The translations under genes were made by a program, and so were the position numbers. The notes below the pieces were generated by a model. The model did no database searches and was not told the origin of the DNA. It worked only from the letters and a program-made list of their open reading frames with translations. 64,000 nt of DNA from Eudorina sp. 2006-703-Eu-15 (taxonomy: Eukaryota > Chlorophyta > Chlorophyceae > Chlamydomonadales > Volvocaceae): NCBI GenBank assembly GCA_003117195.1, contig BDSI01000001.1, forward strand, positions 558,001 through 622,000. The letters run 5' to 3'. This document shows positions 1 through 14,900 of the stretch, one piece after another. Every line of letters begins with the position of its first letter. Within the stretch, counting starts at the first letter, position 1.

Positions 1-18
1 CCCGGCAGATATGTAACG

Positions 19-82
<64 letters not shown>

Positions 83-3000
83 AAACGAACCCGCGCCACC
101 ACCCGCGCAGGATCTTGGCGGTCGGCCGTGACGGAGGAGGAAGTGGCGATTCCGGTCCGACCGGCGTTACGGACTCAAGACAGACCGCTGGCCGACCAAA
201 CCGCTGGCCAAGAAACCACCCCGAGCGAAGCCCAGCCCAGCCCAGCCCAGCCCAGCCCAGCCCAGCCCAGCCCAGCCCAGCCCAGCCCAGCCCAGCCCAG
301 CCCAGCCCAGCCCAGCCCAGCCCAGCCCAGCCCAGCCCAGCCCAGCCCAGCCCAGCCCAGCCCAGCCCAGCCCAGCCCAGCCCAAGACATCCTGCCACAC
401 CTTGTCCGCAAAGGGGCCGGCCAGCGGAGGTCGCTGCATCAACCCGCCGGCAGCAGAGATGTGCAGCCGCAGAGGCTCCGCCGCCGCCGCCGCCGCCGCG
501 GCGTCACTCGCGCTGGTGCTGGCGTCGTCGCCTGCCCCCACAGCGCCGTAGCCGAACAGGTGGCGATGCGTCCGGAGCTGCAGCTGCAGTTTGAAGTTGC
601 CGTAGATCTCGCGCGCCTCGGGCACCGGCCACTCCAGGCCGCCCGTACCGGCGATGTACTCGGCGAGGTTCCGGAGCTGCGAGGTCGGGGCGTCATCGGA
701 AACCAGGGTACGGTTAGTTCGAGGAAAGACCTCTCTTGCCTTTCAGGGCATACGAGTATCGCAGCCAGCGGCAAAGCGGATCGAGTAGTGCGACTGCAGG
801 GAATGACTGATTGATGATGGCGCTGGGTTGAACTGTCGCCTCCCGCACACAGACCGATCGCCGACATCACAAATGCCCCTCGATCGTGCGTCGAAAGTGC
901 TCGGCGTCGCAGCCACGTCACTCACCTGCTCCGGAGACAACACCTCAAGTTCCTGGACCTGCGGTTTCACGGGGATGGACGAGCAAAGACAACACGTGGA
1001 TGAACGAGCACAGGCATCACGGGGATGGACGAGCATAGACGCCATCGAAATGGACGAGCATGGCACCACGAAAACAGCACCACCCGGATGGCCACCTGGG
1101 GGGAGGGGGGTTGCGATGGAGCCCTTTCCCCTCTGGCCCCCACACGGGCCCAGACAGGGCGCCCCGCAAATGGACAAACATCAAAACAACAACGGAACAA
1201 GGGAGCCATTCCCCTGTGTGCACATGCGCCCCGCGGTCCTGCCGCCGGGCCCCACGCACCGCCCAGGGCCCAGCCCAGCCCGCGCGCAGCCACGGACCCA
1301 CCTGCATGTAGACGGGCAGGTAGGACTTGTCGCCCGGCGCCGCAGCGTCTGCTGCCCGGTTGCTGCCGGCCGCGCCGCCGGCGTCCCTGCCGCCGCCCGC
1401 ACCCGTCTTGGTGACCCCGAACAGCTCCAGCATCCGGCGCACCGTGGGGTTGGCGGCCGCCGCCTCGGTCACCTGGGAGAAGTCCACCAGGGTCTTGGTG
1501 GTGCGGCCGGGCGGGTTGACCAGGCTGCGGAGGGAAATCAGGACAGCCTGGCGGCGGGGGAGGCGGCGGGGGAGGCGGCGGGGGGAATGGGGGAAAGCGG
1601 GTGCGGGTGCGGGTGCGGAAGCAGACGCGGGGTGGTGCAGCGGGGCGGGGCCAACACAAGGAACGGCCGACATTTAAAACCCGCGGGTTGAGGAGGCGGA
1701 CGACGCCGACACCGAGGCGGCGGCCTGGCAGGATGCGGGGTGGAGGCCTGGTGACCTGACTCGGGAGAACGGGACTGCCTCCAGGTACCGTACTAGGGGC
1801 ATGTCTGGGTGCACCGCCCGCCCGGCCGCGGCCTCCGCCCGCTCACGACGCTGACGCACACATGCGACCGCCCACACTGACACAGGTGGTCCGGGCGGGT
1901 TTCTTGGCACATGCAGACAGGCGCACAGCCCCTGCCGGGTGGGTTCAGGCAGGTTGCCCCACGTCGCCGCCGCCCGCCCGCCCACCCCACCACCTGCAGC
2001 GGGCTGACAAGGACGGGCGGCTGTCCCGGCGGTTGTAGGGGAGCTCCAGGCAGGCTGTCCAGTCGTACAGACTCCCGCAGCCAGCGCGCAGGCGCCTGTC
2101 CCGGATCCAGGTAGCGGCCCACCAGCTCGTCCACGTACCGCTGTACATGTACGGCAATGTAAAACGCAGATCCGGAGAGGGGGAGAGTCGGACTGAGGGC
2201 GGTTTAAGAGGACGAAGGCCCCATCAGCCGGGTCTCGCCCGTCGTTCCGTGGTCGGCCGTCGCCGCCACCAGGGCAGGAATCGTCTCGCCCACGCTGCTG
2301 CAGCGTTGTGCCGACAGCCGATACCCACGGCAGGACATGCTGTGAAGCCCGGAAGGCCACCTCTGACGCCACAGAGCGCTTCCTCGGTTTGGGTCGGCCG
2401 GGTCTCTTACCGTACTAGACACAGAGCCCTTCCTGCGGCCTACTTGAAGCCCCAGTCGACCCGCTGCCCGGCGCGCGTGGGGGCAGCCCAGGAGTGTGGG
2501 GGCTGCTGTTCCGATGCGGCCTCACCGTCCCATACCCAAACAGACCCCGAATCCGGTGACCCACATCCTCCCACCAACCCACCACCCGCACCCAGCCGTG
2601 TGCCCCGCGTTAGCCCACCCCGCTTCCTTCGGTGCCCAGCAACCACACCCCCCACACCTACCCCGCTTCCTTCGGTGCCCAGCACCCACACCCCGCACAC
2701 CTCCCCTACCCCCCCTTACCTGTATGAGCACGTACACGATCTGGCCCCGTTGCATGTCCCCACCGCACAGCACCAGCCGCCGCAGCGTGTACATGTTGCG
2801 GCGGTACTCGTCCATGACGGCGTCGTACTTCTTGGTCTGCACGGCAGCACACATACATATTTGCATTATGTATTATACATTGTTTATGTCATATACACAT
2901 AACATACATAATAGTAAAGAAAGAAACAAACATGACAGCGCCAGGCAACGGCCGGTGAGCAGCACTGTACTGTACATGGCAACCAGGCCCCTGACTGGTC

Positions 3001-6000
3001 GGAGCTCCAGGAGGGCCGCAGCGCTCGGGTGCGGTGTGGTGGGTGCGGGCCTGGTGGACACGCCAGGGGTTGCATGCCAGGGGAAGGAAAGCCCACGACG
3101 CGCTCAAATTAGAGAACCCGATGATGACCAACTCCTAGCCTCCACCACCCATCACCGTTGTGTAATGCGCAACCCCTCGCGGTCAGCAGGTCCCTCCCCA
3201 ACTTCCCAGGAGCAGGAGGATCTGAGATGACTCTGAACACAAACCCACCCGCCGGAGTCCGGCCTGCCGACCGACGTCGGCCCCTACCCCTGGCCCTGGC
3301 CCTGCCCGCGGCCCCACCTCCAGCCTCATGTTTTGGAACATGGACTCCTGCCAGCGCACCACGTAGTTGACGAAGTAGTCCACCGGACCCCCCTCCAGGT
3401 ACTCGGGGCCGGTCTGGACACACCGCCCGACCCCCGGGGGTTGGGGAGGGAGAGGAAGAGGGAGAGCGCGAGAGAGGGGGCGGAGTGGGATGGGGGATGG
3501 GGGAAGCACGTTGGTTGCCGTTGGTTGCCGTTGTAGCCGTACCCGCCCGCCCATCCACCCACTCTACCGGGGTGACCGGCAAGCAGTGCAGTCCGGCCGC
3601 TGCTTTTCCCCTCCAGCCTCCACGAGCTGCCGTAAGGATCATTCGGCAGCCTGTGTGCTGTTCACTGCCCTCCACGAGCTGGAGCGCTCCGTTTCCCCAC
3701 CTACTTGCCTACCTGCCTGCCTACCTACCTGCCTGCCTACCTACTTGCCTACCTGCCTGCCTACCTACCTGCCTGCCTACCTACCTGCCTGTCTACCTGC
3801 CTGTCTACCTACCCTGCCTACCTACCCTGCCTACCTACCTACCCTACCTACCTACCCTGCCTACCTACCTGCCTGCCTACCCTGCCTAGCAACGAACTGC
3901 ATTAAACACGGAACCCCACCTCCTCCGCGCCCTCCCTCGCCGCCCCGCTCTCCGTTCATCCCCTTCGTGACTGTGAAATGGATCTTCCCGGAGATGAAGC
4001 TTCTTACCGTTCAATCTCCTTCCCTTACTCTCACCCGGCCCCAAGTCCACTGATTCTTCCCATCTACGTTGGCCCCAGCCCAGCCCACCCCAGCCCACCT
4101 GCAGTTGGCTGCCCAGCTGGCTCAACATGGCCGACACCTTGTCCATCCCGAACATCACCATCAGCGGATCCACACAGTCCAGAAGCATCTTGGTCTCGCC
4201 CGGGTCACCCTGCGACCCATGGGTCACACGGCCCAAAACAGGTGAGCGCTGGCCCATGGGTCACCGATCTCGCCGACCCATGGGTCACTCACGTCGTGCG
4301 GCCACCCTCGCGCACGCGCACACCCGCCCACCGCGCACCTGCCGGCCCGCGCGGCCCCGCAGCTGCAGCTCGATGCGCGGTGACTCGTTGAGCGAGGTCC
4401 CGATGACCCGCAGCCCCCCGGCGGCCACCACCTCCTCGCGGTACCGCGCGCACTCCTGCAGCGCGGGGGCGGGGGCGGGGGCGCGGGCGGGGACGGGGGG
4501 CCGGAGGGGTTATAAAGAAGAACTAAACCCAGAAACGAACTCGCACACACCCAAATTGATTCTGAATACGTACGTGGCGAAGGGGAGGGAGGATACTAAA
4601 ATTTGGCGGGGGGGCAAGCGGGCAACAAAACAACTGTTCAGACACACCCAGCCCAGCGAGGGGCGGGGCGTGCGGCCGCCAGGGCCAGAGAAATTGGCGC
4701 GCCGGAGAGGCTCCAGCGAGTTTTCGGGGGCAGGGCCGACGGCTGGGTTGGAAGGATCAATGGGCTGGGGCTTCGTGTTCCGCCCGGGCCTTGCACGTTT
4801 CGGCGGCCCCCCTCCCATATCCCCTGGGGAGGTGGGAGCCGTAGGCGCGGGACCCCCTCCCACCTGGTCGAACCAGAGCCACAGGTGCAGAGCGGCGCGG
4901 AGGGCCCACACCTGGACAGGGCAGGAGGCCAGGGCGCGGGGCGTAGGGCGCAAGGCCAGGGGCACGCGGCGAGGCTTAGGACAGCGGTCGAACCTAGGTC
5001 AACACATGGGGCGAAAGATGGTGACAACGTATAAACAGCAGCATGCCAATCAGCCAATCAGCCAAGCAGGGGCAAGAAAGCACCACCCGCAGACGGCAGT
5101 GGCGTCCACCGTGATGGCGGCCCATCCAGCCCGCCCTCCCGGCCCCACCTGAGCCACGGGCTCCTCACTCGCGTCGTCATCCTCCGCCCCCGCCGGCGCC
5201 GCCGTCGCCACCGCCGCTGCCGCCGCCGTGGCCTCATCGTCGTCCGTGAAGCTGCTGCCCGGCCCCGCCGGCGCGCCGCGCACCACGCCCGCCGCCGACA
5301 CCGCGGCGGCGGCGGCGCCCGCAGTCCGCTTCTCCTGCTGCTGCCGCTCCTGGTCCGCCAGCACGGACGCGATCACGGGCGCCACGCAGAGCGTGTAGTT
5401 GAGTCGCTCTAGCCCCCCCGAGTGGTCGCGGTACGTCCGCCGGAGCGCGCCCCGAACCTGTACGATATGTGCACGACACCAGTACGACAGGTACGGCACA
5501 GCGCCTCAAGGACCGTCCGCGGGGCAGTCGAGGGAGGGGGCAGTGCCGTGTTGCTTTCGCGGCATACCTTGGCCGAGAGGCCGGTTTGCGACAGGAAACG
5601 TGGGGTTGCCGAACACCCCACGGCCACACACAAACTCGAGCGCGTCCCGCAGCGCCCACCTGGGACACAGACGAGACTCCAGGGACACCGCAGCCGCGGC
5701 TCCCTTGATGTCAACCAAGCCTGCGAAACCGCTATAGGGGTTTTCCTTTTTACCTCCCCCCCAACCCCCCTTCCGCACCTTCCTCCGCAGCACCTCCGCG
5801 CGGTCCATCACCCACGCCACCAGCTGCGCCGTCTCGCCGTAGCTGATGCCCGTCGGCGCCACTGCCGCACCGCTGGTGCTCGCCGTCGGGTCGTCCACGC
5901 TGCCGCCCAGGGAGCCCCCCAGACTCAGACGGCCCAAGTCCAGGGAGGACCCACTCAGGCCCCCGCCCGACAGGCCCCCGCCACCGGCGCCGCCCGCCAG

Positions 6001-8923
6001 GGAGCCCCACGCCGATCCCTGCCCCTGCGCCTGCACCTGCTCCTCCGGCGTGGGGGGCCTGGCGGCGAAGGAGATGAGGATGGCGGTGGAGAGGACCTCA
6101 TGGAGGGGCCGCGGGAGGCCCGCGTGGGGGGCCTCGGCCGTGCTGTACGGTATCCTGCGTGTCGTACATGTGGTGGCGGGGTTGGAGTTGGGGTCGGGCT
6201 GGGATAGGGGTCAGGTAACGTTGCGCGCCCACGCGCGAGGGGATTTTACACAGCGGGTTCACCAACCAGAGCGACGTCGTAGCTGCCGTACCTGCATACA
6301 CATCTGCAGGCGTGCTTTCAGCGGAGAGCAGCCCCCGGCACCCCAACAGCAACCCCGCGTACCGTGTGAGGGCGCCGAAGTCGTCCGTGTCGTACGGATC
6401 CAGCTGGGACAGCGGCAACTGTGGCAGCGTCTCTCGTTCGTCCGCTGCGAACCAGCCGTACAGTCGTACAGGCGCAGGAAGGATGGAAAAACGCGGGGTT
6501 ATGGGTGTCCACATGTACACGGCGCGCAGCAAGGGGCGGGGAGCCCGGGACAGTTAGGTCCACCCTGCAACGACATATCAAAGATGAGAGGTTCGGCACT
6601 TTCGCGGGGTGCAGCCTCGCCCGAGATGATGCGGAAAGCGGCTGGCGGTCGGTATCGCACGGATCGATACGGGTAGGCCGCTCCTCCGCCTGGCCTCCCG
6701 CGGCGCGCCCCTGCCTTCCCCTCTCCTGCCTCGCGCAGCAGAGCGAGGGGGAGCCGCCGCAGCAGCATCCCCTGCTGCGGCCTGGAGAGCTGCACGAGTG
6801 CCAGGAGGACTGGGCATCGGGTCACCTCCTTCCACATGATATGGTCTATGTTTTCATATCACTGCATCTCATCAGATCTCGCTTCATCACACTGTAAATC
6901 ACATCTGGCATCTGGCACTGTCTTTTCAGTTTGCATAACCTTCATTCGGCCCTCCGCCGAAACCATCCATCGTCGGGCCCCCCCCCTGCGCCGCTCACCC
7001 CGCAGCAGCCGTCGGTACACCAGCCTCACGAGCGCCAGCTTGGTGAGCCCCTCCGGGTTGCCCCCCAGGATGATGTCGGTGCCGCGACCCGCCATGTTGG
7101 TGGCGATGGTGACCGCGCCCGGCATGCCCGCCTGCCGGGGGAGGCGGGGCAGGGGCAGGGGCAGGGCACCGTGGCGGCAAGCGGAGCGGCAGGCGGGGGA
7201 GGCGGGGAACGCATGTGGGCGGGCCGACCGGGACGGAGCGACGGACGCGTCCGCGGAACGGGACGATCGGGCGGAGACCCCTGCAGCGATGATGATCCTC
7301 CACCCTCCGGCCTCTCCGCCCTTTGTCAATAAACACCGCGAAACCGCACAAAAATGGGCAACAAACCGATAACCGCCCATGTTGGCCTCTCCACCCTCCC
7401 TACACGCGCTCCAATCCTCCCTCCAACCCCAACCCCAAATGTCTACCAATGTCCTATACCTCCCTCCAATCCCCGTCTCCACCGTCTCCCATCCGCCCCA
7501 CTCCACCCCCACCTGCGCGATGACCTGCGCCTCCAGCCGCACCAGCTCCGGCTTGGCGTTCAGCAGCGCGATGCGCGGCTTGGGGCCGCCGGCGGTGCCC
7601 GACAGCGCGGCGCGGCGCTTCGACGTCGCGCGGATGGTCGGGTAGACGGTTTGCGTCAGGTAGTTGAGCACCAGCTCGCTCTCCTGGACGCTGGTGGTCC
7701 CGATCAGGACCGGCCTGCGCCAGACGTCAGACGAGGTCAGGCCAAGACAGGAACAAGTTCTGGTATACAAACAGAGTTAACGCGGGAAAGACAGTCTAGG
7801 ACTAGGCGTCTAGGCCAAACAGAAGGCCCACTGCGAGGCCAGGGAGCACCGCCACGCAGTTCCGGGCTCTTGGAGAGCAGCTGTGCAGAGGATGTCTTTG
7901 CCCCGTCCGTACGCACGGCAGGGCGGTGTGTGTGCACGTGTGCAGAAATAAGAAACCGAGCCGAGAAGCCGAGAAATCCCAGAGCAGCTGAGAAGTGATC
8001 TGAACCGAGAAGCTGAGAAAACCCAGCCGAAACAACCCAGCATGTTTGTGGGTGTGTGCGTGGGTGCCGCCCCGCACCTCTGCCGCTCCGCAGCCTCCAG
8101 CACCTCGTCCGCCAGCGCGTGCATCTTGACCGCCTTGTCGTAGAACAGCCGCGGAGGGTGGTCGATGCGGCGCGACGGCCGGTTCGTGGGTACGGGTACG
8201 ACTTTGATGCCGTACAACTCGAACAGCTCCGCAGCCGCCGGCTGGGCGGTACCCTGTCACCAGCGCCGGTCGGGGGGTGGGGGCTGTCACAGGAGTGGGA
8301 ATATAGGAAATTGATAAACATTTCAGACTGCCAGAGCAGGAGTGGGAGTCAGGAAGAGGGTAGAGGCGCGCGCGGAACAAGGGGGGGCCCCTACCCGGAC
8401 AACGACTAGGTCTACTACCCATTCGGTGACTTCTCGGAGTTCCGCTGTCTTCTTAATTATTGACAAACGGAGGTTGGCCTGGGTTCAGCCCGCGCGGTTG
8501 CCGGTGCCCAGCACCGGTTCGTACCAACCGACAACCTCCTGAACGCCAGCGGGCATCCGTTTGTGTCGTACGGTACGGCACCGTACGCTAGCAACCCCAC
8601 CCACCGTCATGCCGGACAGCCACTCATACTGCCGGAAGAAGAGCTGGAAGGTGATGGTGGCGGTCACCAGGTTCTCGGGCTGCACCTTCAGGCCCTCCTT
8701 GGCCTCGACCGCCTGACAGGCGGGGGAGTGCGGAGGCGGGTGGGGTCACATGGGTGGGTGTACGGATGTACCGGTACGTACGGAAGGGCCTACGACATGG
8801 ACGTGCTCCGACGGAGGATGAGGCGGGTGTACGAACGACAGTTGACAGTCTGGACTTGCATGACACGATTTGAGCCGAGGAGCTGAGGAGTGCGAGGAGC
8901 ACTCATCCATCTGCACCACATGT

Positions 8924-8956
<33 letters not shown>

Positions 8957-11900
8957 AACCCGCCCAGCCACCCAGCTCGCCCACCTGATGGATGCCCCCC
9001 TGCCACCGGGTCTGAGGTCTCAACCGGCCCGTGGAGGGGTCCACGATCACCGCCTCGCCGTCCCGCACGATGTAGTCCTTGCCGTTGACGTACAACTCGT
9101 ACGACTTGCAGTACAAACAGGACAAACGGGATGTGGGTCGGGCGCTTCAAGCGTGTCGTGCCGATCAAGATACCCAAGGGCTACGGCACTCGGAAATACG
9201 ATAACGACGGTCCTGAATCGGGGACCCTTGCTATCTAACGCGATTGCAATCCGCAGATAAAGGGTTCGCTGCCCGACGCCTCGCACATTGTAAATTGCCT
9301 GATTGCAAGGTGAGGTCGCCATCCGGTGGCAACACAGCATGCTCCGCACGGGGGGGACCTTCGCCGACGTCGCCTAATGGCGCCGCCCAACGCATCCCTT
9401 CGTGCTCCCGAGGCAACCACTGCCCAGTGCCCGCCCCGCATCACCCCGCCCCTCATCCGGCCCCCCCGCCCGGGTGATCGCTCTGCCCGCCCTGCGCAAC
9501 CAGCAAAGCCCCTTCTGCCCACCCAGCAGCAGCAACCTCCGCCCCGCCTCCACCTCCGCCCCGCCTCCGTTTCCGCCTCCGCCTCCGCCCCGCCTCCGGG
9601 CCCCCCCCGTCTTTGACCTCATCAGCCCCAACGAGGCTCCCCACCGTGAGCGACGTGACCGCCAGCCGGCCCCAGGGCACCTCCTCCTCCCACAGGCTGT
9701 GCACCCCGGGGTAGGGGTCGCTGAACTGCGCCCCCTCGTCCACTGGGTACCCGAGGGGCACCCGATCCGGCATGTGGGTGTTTGGGAAGGTGGGTGTTTG
9801 GAAAGGTGGGTATTTGGGAAGGTGGGTATTTGGGAAGGTGGGTATTTGGGAAGGTGGGTATTTGGGAAGGTGGGTGTTTGGAAAGGTGGGTATCTGGAAA
9901 GGTGGGTATTTGGTAAGGGGCGGCGAAGGGCTGGGTATTGGGGAAGGCTAAAACAGCGATTGGGCAAGTTCGGCAGGCGTGATTGAGTTCAGGGACAACC
10001 GGAGCGACGACGCCTGAATCCCTAGCAGAGCTTGAAACACCCGCACGTCCCCTGGTTCCACTGGTGCAAACGAACGGGGCTGCAAGGCACTCCAGCCGGT
10101 CGGATCGGTGTCGCCTGGGTTGGATCCTGGCCAGCAGGAATGCAAAACGCTGCCCCGAAGGGCCCCGGGCCCCGCCTTCCCGCGCCCGTGTCGCCTCACT
10201 CACGTAGGAACAGGAAGACGAGGTGCGTGCCGGTCTGTGTGTACGACAATGTACGGCTTTTTTCGTCCACCGTGTAGTACCTGTCACACGCGGGGGCAAG
10301 CACACGGACGGCGCGCGGGCACAAGGTGTGAACCCCAGGGGCTGCTGTTCGGGGGCGGGTGACAGGAAGCACCCGGGCACGGGCCAGTCCGAGAGGCGGT
10401 AAAACAAACCGTACGGCAGGGCGCAGTGCAACACATGTTTAGCTGCAGGGCTAGTTAGGTCCACGATGCTGTCCCGTGCAGTCCCGCCCCACCCACCTTG
10501 ACTTGACGCCCTTCTCCAACCGCTGGATATCCGTGTCAGAAAGAGAGCCCGGGCGGTACGATGCCAACGACGCCGCGATCTCCGACTGCACCTGCTCGTA
10601 CAGCCGCCGTACAGCCTGTACGGAAGGAACGGCGTCGTACGGTGGCGCCCTAGTCAAACATTACAACGGTTTTGGAGGGACAAGTTGAAGAACAGTGTGC
10701 CTGCCTTCCACAACGCGGTGGACACACACACACACACATACAGCGACAGCGTTCTTCCGACACCGCAGCCTTTTGTTTATTATACGGGTCGGGCAATGGG
10801 TATATTATATGCGCATACGGGCAAACTATTGGGCGCCACTTGGCCCCTCGCATGTCACGCACTCCTGTTCTGCCTACTTAAATAACACACACAGCCAAGC
10901 CCCCATCAGCCCAACCAAATGTAACTGTCACTGTCCAACCAGGCACGCAACCAAAGTCGCGGGCCCCCCGTCCCATGAATATGTTTACCAATTTCCTGTA
11001 CCCCTCCCCCCTCCCTCCCTCCCCCGCACCCGGTCGACCAGCGCCACCACCCGGGTGTCGCACGAGCCCCTGCCCGAGATGATCATGGGGTTGCGGCTCT
11101 CGTCGATCAGGATGGAGTCCACCTCGTCCACGATGGCGAAGTGGAAGGGCTCGTCGCGCAGGGTCTGAGGCGGTGGCGCGTGGCGGGTGGGTGCGAGGTG
11201 GGTAGATGAGTCGGAAGCTGGTGGGGATGGTTCGGCAACGAGTGTGGATGGGTTGGCAGTAGCAGAAGGTAGGTGTCAAGGACATGGGGTCTGAGGCGGG
11301 AGCGAACACGAGGAGGTGGGCCGAGAGGCGCTTGGGGAGCCTCGGCCAGAAGGACAACAACACGCGCGCGAGGTACGGCACAAGGTGGTACAGTAGGAAG
11401 CTGTGTGGCGAAGGTATCGCGTGGGGGAGGCAGGGGTGCGCGCCGTCCTTACGAACCAAAGCGACGGCCCCGGGAGACGCCTGGAGGAGGGCTCCTGACC
11501 CGCGCGTCGGTCGGCCCTCACCCGCGCCGGACCCGCCTCACCAGATCCTGGCGGCTGAGCGCCGTATTATCCCGCAGGTACGAGAAGCCCAGCTCCTGGC
11601 CGGTGACGTACGTCACGTCGGCGGCGAAGGCCGCGCGCGCCTCGGTCACGCTGCTCGTAGACTGTACGGCGGCGCATGTAAGGCCCAGGAAGCGGTACAG
11701 CTTGCCCATCCTGCGCGCGCGCCGCGCGCGCGAGGGACACGGCGAGGGACGACCGCGAAGCGGGACGTGATGGGTAGGTCGTCCAGATGACAGGGTGGGT
11801 TAATGGGCATTCGCGGACGTTATCCACGAGCCCATTTTGTACCCCTGGCCAGGCACCATCCCAGGACAGACACACGTACCAGCCCCGCGGATATCCCTGC

Positions 11901-14900
11901 AAAGCTGCGAGGCACGCAACCAAACTACGACGCCCTGGTTGAGACCCAGCACACCACCCGTCAACCGCGCTGGGATACCTGACCGGCGAAAAGCAACCGA
12001 CCCGACCCGACATGATCTGAACATGTCGCCGCGCTCGGCCCACGCCCGGCCCCTGGCACCCCATGTGACACAGCACGGCCCGTGTCCACCTTCCCACGCA
12101 CCCCGCCACCCACACCACACCACCCACCACGCCGCGTCTCTTGCCGCCAAGTAGTCGTTGACCGTCACCACGTGCACGCCCCGCCCCGTGAGCGCCCCCA
12201 GGTACCCGGGCAGCGTGGCCACCAGCGTCTTGCCCTCCCCGGTCTGCATCTCGGCGATCTGGCCCTCGGCAAGCACCATGCCGCCCACCTGCGTCGGGCG
12301 TGGGGTGCGGGAAGGCGGGAACGCGGGAGGCGGGGGTTGTGGTGGTGGCGCAGCCAGTATGTCTCCGGCGGACGTCCCCCTTCCGGTAGGTGTGAAGGGA
12401 TGCCGTGGATCCTCGTGCAGCATCCAGGCAGCGGTGCGCGGCTTCGGAGCCTGTGCCGCCCTGGGGCTCTGCGACGTGCCCCTCCCCTCGCAAGAGCCCA
12501 AGGGAGGCACAGGCTCCGAAGCCGCGCACCGCGGCCCACCTCCAGGCCGTGTGTGTTTGTCGGTGGCACGGCAGGAGTTCGTGTCATGCACGTGTATCCC
12601 ACGCCCCGGGGCTTGCTTCCCATCCGAGCCGCAGCCCCTCAACCGCCACCCCTCCCCTCCCCTCGTCTCACCAGCTGGCAGTCGTAGTGCCGCATCCCCA
12701 GCACCCGCCGCGACGCCTCCCGCACCACCGCGAACGCCTCCACCCGCAGCGACTGCAGCGCCTCCCCGGACACCAGTCGACTGCGGAACTCCGCTGCGGG
12801 GGTCGGGAGGCGGGGGGAGACATGAGCCGCCGGGCGTTTGACGGGGCAGGAAGGCATTGCAAGTCGTCACGAGGGGTTGAGGCACCGTACGAGTCCACTC
12901 AGCGGTGGACGGTCACGGATGCCCGCCCCCAGCGGCAACACGGTGGGACAAGGCGCGCACGGCCCCGCAGGTAAGCGCACGGCCCCGCAGGTGCAAGCGG
13001 CACAGGTAAAAGACCAACACCCGCGCAGTGCCCCATCCCATCACATCATGATGGGGCATCCATCGCTGTCCATCATCAGCGCACAGGTTGCCGCGCATGG
13101 GGACGAGACCCTGAAGGCAGACTGCCGGCCTAGGCTCCGCATCTCCCGACTCCTCGGGTAGCACCCCACACCCCTAGCAGTCCATCAACACCCCGCCCCG
13201 GGCGGCTGGAGACCGCAAATTGGCGGACACCACCAGCCCGCTCGTTGCTACGCGCAAATATCCACGCAGGTAAAGGCACGTGTCGCGCAGCTGCAGCCAG
13301 CTCACACCACCCCACCCTGCTGCGCTTCCCCCCCAACCCACCCCGCCCCATCACCCGGCCGTCCCACCTTGCCCCCTCACCTGTCTTGGCCCTGAGCTGC
13401 GCGTTGCTGAGGGCCCTCATGGGCTGCTCCAGGTCGTTGATGGCGATCACGTCCGCATAGTACCTGAGTGCGAAAGAAAGGAAAAAGGATTAGGAAGAGA
13501 CGACCCTACACGAGCACACGTGAACTCAACACAAGCACACGGTGGCGGAGGAGAATAAAGCAGCGGGGCGGGGTATTCGTGAGTTTCACAGGCAAACATT
13601 TCCGGTTGTCCACGCTTGGGAAATCACGGTCAAGCGGGGCGCAACCAGGACGGGACAGCGCTCTAGCTGAGGGGGCCCTCCGTACGACACCATACCGAAG
13701 CTTGGGTGCCTGTGCCCAGCCACCCCAACCGCCATTCTCAACTGCCCGACGCCAAAGGCTAAGGACGCTAGAAACCCACATGGGTGTGGACGCGTGCAAA
13801 GGTCGCCGCAGTCGCTCCCAGCCGGTCTGGCGTTGGCACAAACCCAAATCCCCCAGGGTCCCGTCCCATCCCTAAGCCATAGGCCCATGAGGGGTTCCCC
13901 CGCGCGCCTGCTGCGACCCGAAGCTTCCGGGCCCAGGCCGCGCAGTCCCGTACCGTGTTTATGGCGTGCGCAGAACACAGCCCCGTCGCAGCCTTGATAA
14001 CCCGACAACACCCTCGGCAGTTCTCGGGAGCTCCCATCCATCGAGCCCCGCACCCCCACCTCCCAATCCTGCCCGCCGCGAGGCGGCCGCACCTCTGCAG
14101 CACGCGCTTCCTCCCCAGTGGCGCCTTCGCCATTTGATCCCGCCAGTGATCTGGCAGCTGGTACTCCGCAGGGCTTGGGCCCGCAGCCGCCGACTGCCCG
14201 GCTGCCGTTGCTGAGGCGCCCGATGCCGAGGGGGCTCCAGAACCAGGGGAGCTCACTGCTGCTGTCGCCTGCGTGGACGCACTGCCGCCGCCGCCGCCAG
14301 CGCCTCCTCCAGGAAGGGCGGCGACAGCCACCGGGCGGGAGCGAGGCCGCGCCAGGGGGTGATTCTGGGCACCCCCCAGAGCATTATGGCAGAGGGTGGC
14401 GGCTGAGCAGGGTCCTAGGCCCGGACCAGTGCCGGCGGCGTGGGGCTGTTGGCGATGTAGGCTTGGGGGTGGCTGCTGCAGAAGCCGTAGCGGCGGCAGG
14501 CGCTGCGCCGGTGGCGGCACCAGCACGGCATGACTGGGTTCCTGCGGGTGCAGGGCGCCTATGCTTTCAGGGATCTGTGATTCGGGACATGGGGGAAGAA
14601 GTAGGTGGCTGAAATGGTGCTCGGGGAAATGGTAACACGTCCCTAGCCCCAACACGGGGAGCCCTTAGCAAATGTAAGCGCGGCCTCAAGTAGGCAGCAG
14701 AGGCTTTCCAAACCTTCATGGAGAGCCCAGACGCCCATACAGCGGAAGAGGTTCGGCGGACATGGTGGGTGGGGGATCGAGATGCAAATTGGGCCCGGCT
14801 GTGCAACTTCCAGCGACGGGTACGCACCTGGCGGCCCGAGCAAGCGCTCACATCGGCACGACCAAGCTGCTGAGCGCCTAGTGACGGCTTCAATATCGCC

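Noticed and set aside
167..625. Silk-like Gly-Leu-Gly-Trp-Ala tail on the SecA protein
   Set aside because: It is the translation of the CCCAG microsatellite; a possible donor precedes it, and SecA proteins have no such tail.
5568..5661. Additional SecA exon with [12 protein letters not shown]
   Set aside because: The acceptor phase does not match the exon before it, while direct splicing of 5779 to 5457 keeps frame.
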